The notes below the pieces were generated by a model, which saw only the letters and a list, made by a program, of their open reading frames with translations, searched no databases and was not told where the DNA came from. Positions 1 through 5,567 of a stretch of DNA of 7,758 nt are shown here, piece by piece. Both the position numbers and the translations under genes were made by a program. The DNA comes from Thermoplasmata archaeon (GTDB lineage Archaea > Thermoplasmatota > Thermoplasmata > Thermoplasmatales > Thermoplasmataceae): assembly GCA_021790415.1 (NCBI GenBank), contig JAJYDZ010000066.1, forward strand, positions 1-7,758. The letters run 5' to 3'. Numbering within the stretch: position 1 is the stretch's first letter; every line of letters begins with the position of its first letter.

Positions 1-1756
1 AATTCGCAGATCCCGGTAAAACATCGTGGAACTGGTTTTTGAGGAGTATTTTCCAAAAAGAATTGATGTCGACGTCTTTTTTTATTTTCTCTCCCGATAG
101 AAACAGAAGAGCTTCTAATAGCTCGAGGTTTTTAAGTGATCTCTCTAAAGATGAAATAAATTGCTTTATTTTTGAATTTGTGGTGTAGACACCCCTATGT
201 TTTTCAAGATACATCTCCCCTGAGTACGTCTTAAGTTTATCCTTAATGTTTTTTATTGTTGAAAGATATTCGAGCTCTGTTGGTTTAATGTCTATGTCTG
301 GGGTACCAGAGACATTTTGAATGAACTTTGCCCATTCTAAAATTGGTACATTTGGTCCACCTCCACCATCCCCCAATCCATAAGCAGTTAACATTGGTGC
401 AATATCCTTTTGTTTGAATTTCTCATATTCTTCCAGAACCTCAGCAAATATCATTCGTGTGTTATATCCGGCAACAATTATTTCGGTAGGTAATGAAGAA
501 CCATCCAGACCCTTCCAATTAAAAACATGCATCGGAAATATAGTGGTATCGTTCCACATCATTTTATGAGTTGCAAAAACCTCAATACCAGATTTTATCA
601 TTAACTGCGGCAGCTGCGCGGAAAATCCAAAAGTGTCAGGAAGCCATCCTATTCTCGCAATCTTACCAAACTCATTATTGAAAAAATTCTGGCCATAGTA
701 GAACTGTCGCGCCAAAGATTCTCCACAAATCAAGTTTGTATCAGATTCCACAACCATTCCTCCTACTAGTATCCAGTCCCCATTGTTAACAAGATTCTTC
801 AGATCTTTTATTAAATCTGGCATTTGATCCATGAACCATTCATAAAAAAGGGTTGAACTTTGAACGAATGCGTATCTGTAACCATTTTTCATCTGGCAGA
901 TAGTATTCAAAAACGTATTGCGCACCTTTCTCTTCGTTTCACTGTACGGCCATAACCACGCAGCATCAATATGCGCATGTGCAAATAAATACGCTTTTCC
1001 ACTTTTCTTAGAAATTTTCAGTTCTCTGTTTTGTAATAAATCATTTTCTGACCGACCCAGAACAGGAAATTCATTACTGTAATGATAATCTCCCAATGCT
1101 AAGGGTTTGCTGTATAGGTCATACAAGTAATAGTAGTCGGATGAAATGTCTCCAAGGAATCCTATTAGATGGGATAATTGATGAAGTAATATCCCGCCAA
1201 ACATTGCCTGTTTTATGTTTAGAATTCCGCGATCCCTTGATGCAAATTCCTCCAGAATCTCTTTGCGTTCTCGCCAGTACGAATCTTGCTTACCCTTCAT
1301 GACTGAGTGTACAAGATTTAAGGCGTTAAGGGATTCATTAAATAGATCCTTTTTGACAATAATTATATTCAATGTTTCTACTCTTCTGACCCAAGGTGAG
1401 CTACCAAAGGTATCGCGTGAATTAAGCGTGAACTCCACCAGATTATCCGAATTCAAGGGCGATAGCTTTTGCATTTTGTGCCCTCCATCTATTGCTCCGA
1501 TCAAGTTACCATTCAGTTTAATTAAACCAGACCCTCCGCAATCTATCAGAAATAAGTAGTCAAGATTCCTGTCTATTGGCTCCTTAAACTTTAGATCAAA
1601 AGAAAAAATTTCTTCTTTGTCAGGATTCGTAGACTTAACGTATGGTAGATTGATTTTCATGCCACCGGAATTAATCTCATCTATTCTATATCCGTTAATT
1701 ATAGATTTACAAAAAGCGTCAAGTACCTTCCTAGCTAAATAATTTATTTGTGACAT
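1..1756 (-). CDS. GH38 alpha-mannosidase, partial (C-terminus beyond window edge)
   Basis: Retaining glycosidase that removes alpha-linked mannose from oligosaccharides. Reading from the ATG at 1756-1754, 585 codons are open to the window edge; family members are usually about 950-1,050 residues, so the C-terminal beta domains are missing. Residues ~1-250 are the N-terminal extension typical of long bacterial/archaeal GH38 proteins. The catalytic domain starts near 252 with AHAHIDAAWLWPYSET (259-274). All four zinc ligands expected from the family are visible: H262, D264, nucleophile D374 in GWLPDTFGF, and H577 in NQFHDVLPGSA. The GDGGGGP loop (D463) and the mid-domain HRGVYTT stretch (H520) also fit. 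No signal peptide is seen, so it probably acts in the cytoplasm. There is no Shine-Dalgarno site before the ATG, but a TATA-like box lies 23-37 bases upstream, suggesting a leaderless transcript separate from the operon upstream. Family is secure; substrate linkage is not readable. Confidence 0.93.
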   Translation of the reverse strand, partial: MSQINYLARKVLDAFCKSIINGYRIDEINSGGMKINLPYVKSTNPDKEEIFSFDLKFKEPIDRNLDYLFLIDCGGSGLIKLNGNLIGAIDGGHKMQKLSPLNSDNLVEFTLNSRDTFGSSPWVRRVETLNIIIVKKDLFNESLNALNLVHSVMKGKQDSYWRERKEILEEFASRDRGILNIKQAMFGGILLHQLSHLIGFLGDISSDYYYLYDLYSKPLALGDYHYSNEFPVLGRSENDLLQNRELKISKKSGKAYLFAHAHIDAAWLWPYSETKRKVRNTFLNTICQMKNGYRYAFVQSSTLFYEWFMDQMPDLIKDLKNLVNNGDWILVGGMVVESDTNLICGESLARQFYYGQNFFNNEFGKIARIGWLPDTFGFSAQLPQLMIKSGIEVFATHKMMWNDTTIFPMHVFNWKGLDGSSLPTEIIVAGYNTRMIFAEVLEEYEKFKQKDIAPMLTAYGLGDGGGGPNVPILEWAKFIQNVSGTPDIDIKPTELEYLSTIKNIKDKLKTYSGEMYLEKHRGVYTTNSKIKQFISSLERSLKNLELLEALLFLSGEKIKKDVDINSFWKILLKNQFHDVLPGSAN

Positions 1757-1959
1757 TTGGAGGCTCTATCCTTACCTCAAATTAAAATATTTTCTATATT
1801 TTACATCATGAAATATATTTATTTGGTCAAGTTTATACATAGAAGAGTGTTTTATAAAAAGTATAAATCGTAAATTTAAACATAAATAATGCACACAGTA
1901 AACATTTATATTATTACGACCAAAATCAGTGCAGGATTGAAGATATAATTTGCTTTCGT
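1757..1959 (-). promoter_or_regulatory. A+T-rich intergenic region with the presumed alpha-mannosidase promoter
   Basis: This 203-base gap separates the aldolase stop from the mannosidase start and holds no gene. On the minus strand an A+T block (AAAATATTTTAATTT, 1793-1779) sits 23-37 bases before the ATG, the position of an archaeal TATA box if the transcript is leaderless. Further upstream are other TATA-like strings (around 1851-1880), the palindrome TAAATTTA (1871-1878) and a 7-base inverted repeat (TTTATAC at 1832-1838, GTATAAA at 1861-1867) that could be an operator. In DNA this A+T-rich such matches arise easily, so only the promoter assignment as a whole is supported. Confidence 0.45.
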
Positions 1960-2841
1960 CTATCTTACGTAAGTAGAAGAATAAATAATCTTGTTGACGT
2001 CAGTTAAAATTAATTCTTCCTGGCTTTTATTTATAGGAAAGATTGGCGGTCTCGGTAGACCCACATCATATTTCAAAATCAGTTTAACCATAGAATAATT
2101 AGCAGCCCATTGACCATATTTCTGAGAAACCATAGAAAGTAAAGTTATCAGCCTTTGTTTAGCAATAGCATCTTTTTCATCAGGATTGCTTATAATTGAT
2201 CTTGCCAGGTCTATTGCATAGTTAGCCGCCCCCGAAACTGCTCCATCTAATCCAAACTTAATAGCAGGAAGAATTAGTGAATCTGACCCCGAATATACTT
2301 TGAAGTCTGCACCCAATTCCCATTTAAAACTCATAGTATGATTAAGATCTAAAGTCGTATCCTTGATCCCGATCAAAACACCTCCTGAGTCATTGACTTT
2401 TTTTATTAGTGATGGCTGTATATCATAGTTGGTGGTAAGGGGGAAATTATATACAATGGTGGGGTAGATTGAAGATATTTCTTTGTAAAACCTAACGTAC
2501 CATTCTTCAGGAAACCTAGGGTAATAATAGGGTGGAAGTGAGGCTATCGCATTCACATTTAACTTCTTTGCTTTCCTAGCAAGTATTTTAGATTCTTCCA
2601 TATTTAGCGAGTTTACCTGCATAATGATCTTTTCTGGGATGTCATCGAAAACACCCAGCAAATCAGATTTTTCTTTATAAGTCAAAGATGGCCCAAGTCC
2701 TGTTGTACCACATACTAATAAAAAGTTAGCACCTCTTTTTAGCAGTTCTTCTGCGTGATTTCGCATTACTATCCTGTCTATTTTGTTATTAGTATTAAAA
2801 GAAGTCAAGATCGGAACTATTAACTCATTCATTGAACTCAA
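1960..2841 (-). CDS. kdgA: 2-keto-3-deoxygluconate aldolase (KdgA type, DHDPS/NAL superfamily)
   Basis: Class I aldolase cleaving 2-keto-3-deoxygluconate (and usually the galactose epimer) to pyruvate and glyceraldehyde, the last sugar-splitting step of the archaeal Entner-Doudoroff route. The 293-residue length matches Sulfolobus KdgA (about 294). Visible signatures are GTTGLGP (45-51, the pyruvate carboxylate-binding segment), YYYPR (105-109), Y131 in YNFPLTT, the Schiff-base lysine K160 in GIKDTTLD, YSGSD (183-187) and the C-terminal GLPRPPIFP, all as in archaeal KdgA rather than dihydrodipicolinate synthase. The start given is TTG at 2841: GGAGG at 2851-2847 lies 5 bases before it. The alternative ATG at 2832 gives 290 residues and an N-terminus closer to that of Sulfolobus KdgA, but sits 14 bases from GGAGG. 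Either start overlaps the end of the MBL-fold gene, so translation is probably coupled. Third gene of the operon. Confidence 0.93.
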   Translation of the reverse strand: MSSMNELIVPILTSFNTNNKIDRIVMRNHAEELLKRGANFLLVCGTTGLGPSLTYKEKSDLLGVFDDIPEKIIMQVNSLNMEESKILARKAKKLNVNAIASLPPYYYPRFPEEWYVRFYKEISSIYPTIVYNFPLTTNYDIQPSLIKKVNDSGGVLIGIKDTTLDLNHTMSFKWELGADFKVYSGSDSLILPAIKFGLDGAVSGAANYAIDLARSIISNPDEKDAIAKQRLITLLSMVSQKYGQWAANYSMVKLILKYDVGLPRPPIFPINKSQEELILTDVNKIIYSSTYVR

Positions 2842-3559
2842 CTGGTCCTCCAGCTCTGTCTTTATTGAACTTTATTATAGAATTAGTCTCGTCTTCATTT
2901 CTTAGGATTATGTCTATTATATCGTTTTCAAGGTATCCTCCTTCATTGAACGGCGGGTCGTGACCAGGTATGATCATAGAAGGATTTAGTTTCTTTATAC
3001 GCAAAATACTACTTATTGCCTCTTCCTTCGAGTAAAATATAAAATCCGGCAAACCTCTCCTGTATGACCGCAAGTTTGGAATGCTGTCCCCAGAAAAAAT
3101 TATATTATTTTCACCGTCATCAACTATAAGGGAAATATGTCCTGGAGTGTGGCCGGGAGTCATTAAAATATAACTGTGTCTTGTTACTGGTGTGTTATCC
3201 TCTGCGATAACAATGTGTCTGCTTGAGAGATAATTCCTGTAATAAGTAGTTATAAAGTCCCCTCGCCCACTAAGGGATCCATTTACAAATTCCTTTTTGC
3301 TGAGTACGATGCTTGCATTTTGAAAAAGATCCACGTTCAAGCAATGATCCCAATTTATATGGGTAAGTACAATTTTATCTATCTCGTCAGGCTTAATACC
3401 TTCAGCGGAAAGTCTTTTAAGAAGCACGTCTCTATTCCCGAAATGCCCGGTGTCGACGAGGACATTAAGATCGTCTTGAATAAGAGTAACTGCAGCAGCC
3501 CCCATTGAGCCATAAGAGCTAATAATTCCAGCTCCTTTGAGAATTCTGGCTATCTTCAT
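2825..3559 (-). CDS. MBL-fold metallohydrolase, possible sugar lactonase
   Basis: A 244-residue metallo-beta-lactamase-fold hydrolase, single domain, no signal peptide. The fold's markers appear in order: VDTG (35-38), the metal motif THINWDH (66-72), TPGHTPGH (134-141; H137 the likely ligand), SGD (156-158; bridging Asp D158) and PGH (198-200; H200). The metal motif is odd: the family pattern HxHxDH reads HxNxDH here, with N69 (AAT) at the second His, so one metal site should be weakened or altered. Substrate cannot be read from the sequence. Many relatives open lactones or thioesters. Because the gene lies between a sugar-acid dehydratase and KDG aldolase, overlapping both, hydrolysis of an aldonolactone (product of a sugar dehydrogenase) is the most economical guess, and is inference only. 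The ATG start overlaps the upstream TGA as ATGA, with GGAG 7 bases before it. Confidence 0.85.
   Translation of the reverse strand: MKIARILKGAGIISSYGSMGAAAVTLIQDDLNVLVDTGHFGNRDVLLKRLSAEGIKPDEIDKIVLTHINWDHCLNVDLFQNASIVLSKKEFVNGSLSGRGDFITTYYRNYLSSRHIVIAEDNTPVTRHSYILMTPGHTPGHISLIVDDGENNIIFSGDSIPNLRSYRRGLPDFIFYSKEEAISSILRIKKLNPSMIIPGHDPPFNEGGYLENDIIDIILRNEDETNSIIKFNKDRAGGPVEFNE
2847..2851 (-). promoter_or_regulatory. Ribosome binding site for kdgA
   Basis: GGAGG on the minus strand inside the 3' end of the MBL-fold gene. Its spacing of 5 bases to TTG (2841) against 14 to ATG (2832) is the main reason to prefer the TTG start. Confidence 0.6.
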
Positions 3560-4698
3560 TTAATGTCTCCATGATATATGTAATCTTCACTGAAATACTC
3601 TAAGTGCATTTTTTTGTAGGGGTATCTAACCAATGCTTCCTCATTAACATCAATCCCGAGGCCTGATTTCTTGCTTGGATATATGTATCCATCCTTTATC
3701 GTAAAATAATCTTTAATTAGATCGTGTCGAACCGTCTCGGCATCCAACCAAAATTCTAAAATAAGGGCATTTGGCATTGTAACAAGAGCATTCAATGACG
3801 CTGCCGTTGCGATTGGGCCATTTGGGTTATGAGGGGCAACTGAAACATAATTCACATTTGCCATAGCCCCTACTTCAACAAGTGGCAAAATTCCACCCAT
3901 ATGGCATACATCGGGTTGTATTATATCTGCGGAACGTTGTGAAAGCAGTTCCCAAAACCTGTTTCTGGAAATTATACGTTCACCAGTGGCAATTGGTACT
4001 TGAGAACCTTTCCTAACCTCGCTCATTGAAATAATATCTTCTTCCGGAACCGGCTCCTCAAACCAGAACGGATCATATCGTTCCAATTCCTTAGAAATCT
4101 TTAATGCTGTTCTGGTGTTAAATCTCCCATGCGCTTCAATCATAAGATCAATTTCATCTCCAACTGAATCCCTGATCGCCTTAATCCTTGCCTTTGCCTT
4201 TTCCAAACCCGTCTTTGTTATATTTGGTCCATCACCGCCAAAAGGGTCAAATTTAAGGGCTAGGAAACCTTTTTCCACGGTCTTAAGTGAAGATTGAGCG
4301 AACTTTTCAGGGTCCGCATTTCCTGAAATATATCCGTTAGCGTATACCTTAACTTTATCAACAGCTCTACCTCCCAACAAGCTATAAACGGGCTTTCTAG
4401 CTGATTTGCCCATTATATCCCATAACGCCTGTTCAATTGCACTCTCTGCTGTCGATAATATTGGGCCATTCCTCCAAAAGAAGTTCCTCAAGAAAAAATT
4501 GGTAATCTTTGGAATGTCAATCTCCATGCCTAACAAGAAAGGCCGCAGGTCGTGCACTGCTGCTTCAATCGTTTTTTCGAAATCGCCCATTGTACCTTCT
4601 CCATAACCCTTAATTCCATCGTCGGTTTCAATTTCGACGATGAAGAAATTTCTCCAAACAGCAGATGCGAAGTATGTTTTGATCTCTTTTATTTTCAC
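3556..4698 (-). CDS. Enolase-superfamily sugar-acid dehydratase (gluconate/galactonate dehydratase type)
   Basis: Mg-dependent dehydratase turning an aldonate into a 2-keto-3-deoxy sugar acid, the substrate of the KdgA aldolase two genes downstream. The 380 residues match the mandelate racemase/gluconate dehydratase group. The N-terminal capping domain covers ~1-120 (GYGEG 31-35, LLGG 107-110), followed by the TIM barrel: ALKFDPFG (147-154, K149), EAHGRFN (188-194; E188 metal ligand, H190), FEEP (213-216; E214), TGER (238-241; E240), APHNPNGP (288-295; H290 catalytic base) and EFW (315-317; E316). KFDPFG plus E-x-HGRFN resembles archaeal gluconate dehydratase as I recall it; bacterial galactonate dehydratase has Asp in place of E188. 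Gluconate, galactonate or mannonate are all possible substrates. The start is GTG at 4698; no in-frame ATG would keep the N-terminal strand, and no Shine-Dalgarno site is seen, so the message may be leaderless. First gene of the operon; its TGA overlaps the next ATG. Confidence 0.9.
   Translation of the reverse strand: MKIKEIKTYFASAVWRNFFIVEIETDDGIKGYGEGTMGDFEKTIEAAVHDLRPFLLGMEIDIPKITNFFLRNFFWRNGPILSTAESAIEQALWDIMGKSARKPVYSLLGGRAVDKVKVYANGYISGNADPEKFAQSSLKTVEKGFLALKFDPFGGDGPNITKTGLEKAKARIKAIRDSVGDEIDLMIEAHGRFNTRTALKISKELERYDPFWFEEPVPEEDIISMSEVRKGSQVPIATGERIISRNRFWELLSQRSADIIQPDVCHMGGILPLVEVGAMANVNYVSVAPHNPNGPIATAASLNALVTMPNALILEFWLDAETVRHDLIKDYFTIKDGYIYPSKKSGLGIDVNEEALVRYPYKKMHLEYFSEDYIYHGDIK
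3567..3570 (-). promoter_or_regulatory. Ribosome binding site for the MBL-fold gene
   Basis: GGAG on the minus strand, 7 bases before the ATG at 3559, within the last codons of the dehydratase. It confirms the ATG start and fits the archaeal habit of using Shine-Dalgarno sites for internal operon genes while first genes are leaderless. Confidence 0.6.
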
Positions 4699-4718
4699 AT
4701 TCTATTATCGTATTTACC

Positions 4719-4724
4719 TATTAA
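4719..4724 (-). promoter_or_regulatory. Tentative TATA element of the dehydratase operon
   Basis: TTAATA on the minus strand at 21-26 bases before the GTG start, about where a TATA box would sit for a leaderless transcript. The match to the archaeal consensus is weak and no better candidate was found between 4701 and 4800. Confidence 0.25.
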
Positions 4725-4820
4725 GGAGTTTTCCAAGTAAGACCAGATTGATCATAATTCATTTACCTTACATTTCCTAAGATCCCCATAATTATTCCTC
4801 ACCGGTAGATCGAAACGCCG

Positions 4821-4889
4821 GATTTATCTCTTTCTTATGGAAATCAGTCATAATAGGCATGGATGATCTTTGATTTATCTCTTTTTTTA
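4821..4889. repeat. Short direct repeat GATTTATCTCTTT, two copies, beside a pyrimidine tract
   Basis: GATTTATCTCTTT occurs at 4821-4833 and again at 4872-4884, identical over 13 bases and 51 bases apart. The second copy opens a pyrimidine-rich tract (about 4871-4919) full of T-runs on the plus strand. The pair lies just beyond the 3' end of the transposase remnant and may belong to the end of the old insertion element; no matching inverted repeat remains on the other side. Function unknown. Confidence 0.5.
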
Positions 4890-4926
4890 TTCTTTTTCTC
4901 CCTTTTTCTCACTACTTTTCCATATT

Positions 4927-5505
4927 TTACGCTATCCTGCCCTGTTTTTTCAATGCGATAAGTGTAAGCGTATTGTAGCCAAGGCAGAGATACATGCCTT
5001 AACCCTGTACCTTCTGAATAAGGTGACGAAAGATGGCATCCATGCACGATCCCTTTCATGACAGAATATGGTCTCTCCACGGAGGAACGTTTTCTTGTTG
5101 TCCTGAGATTTCTCCTTATCTATTCAATCGTAAGAGGATGTTCTCTGGATGCCCTGTCCATAGTTGCGTTGATATCCTTGCAATCGGATCCGAAATAACC
5201 CTATCCCGGTAACATACAATGCCTGGAAGACTGAAATCAACCAGTGAATCGTGCAATGATGCTGTGGTAACCACGAATTCCCTGATTAGCGGAAGATCCG
5301 TTCCCCCGTACAGTATGAATCTTGTTCCCAAAGTGTGGTGTATTGTTCTTCCTTGTCCATTTGCCGTCTCTGGATCTCCTGATCTTTTCATCCTTCCGTT
5401 CCTCCCTTGTTATCCTTTTCTTTGTTGAAGTTGATGCGGCATCATCTTCCCCAGGTGTGCCTTCTTTTACGTCTTTCATCGTTCCCCGAATTACAGGATT
5501 CACTT
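4927..5505 (-). pseudogene. Decayed IS5/IS4-superfamily transposase, 3' part only
   Basis: DDE transposase remnant split over three frames on the minus strand. In order it reads SRDGKWTRKN, HFGNKIHTV, then after a shift REFVVTTASLHDS and VCYRDR, then after another shift GYFGSDC, an in-frame TAG (5122-5120), RKRSSVERPYSVMKG, and finally GYNTLTLIALKKQGRIA before TAA at 4929-4927. The R-(3)-E-(6)-K spacing in RSSVERPYSVMK is the YREK signature of IS4/IS5-type transposases, and YRDRGYFG holds the second catalytic Asp. Four single-base indels restore one frame: one G too many at 5307-5303, one G missing at 5201-5199, one T missing at 5031-5029, one G missing at 4980-4979. The N-terminal portion is absent; homology fades near 5505, just before the GH116 promoter. 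The stretch is richer in G+C than its neighbours (50% at 5281-5340), fitting an imported element. Short open frames inside it are not separate genes. Confidence 0.85.
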
Positions 5506-5533
5506 GAACGGGGGGTTTATGAAAAAAAATGTA

Positions 5534-5548
5534 AAGAAAGTTATTAAA
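5534..5548 (+). promoter_or_regulatory. TATA box with BRE for the GH116 gene
   Basis: TTATTAAA at 5541-5548, preceded by purine-rich AGAAAG (5535-5540) as a BRE-like element. The box ends 19 bases before the ATG at 5568, so transcription would begin at or very near the start codon. The absence of a Shine-Dalgarno site supports a leaderless message. Confidence 0.5.
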
Positions 5549-5567
5549 GGTAAATAAATACCGCTTT

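Noticed and set aside
1096..1559. Two overlapping plus-strand open frames of 68 and 114 codons
   Set aside because: They lie wholly opposite the alpha-mannosidase coding region, match no recognisable family and have no promoter or ribosome site; shadows of the real gene.
4803..4820. CCGG...CCGG mini-hairpin beside the direct repeat
   Set aside because: Four pairs with a ten-base loop; CCGG is self-complementary, so this arises easily by chance.
4844..5503. Three minus-strand open frames (78, 91 and 88 codons) as separate small genes
   Set aside because: Their pieces join into a single transposase alignment in the right order (DGKWTRKN, TTASLHDS, RPYSVMK), so they are fragments of one pseudogene.
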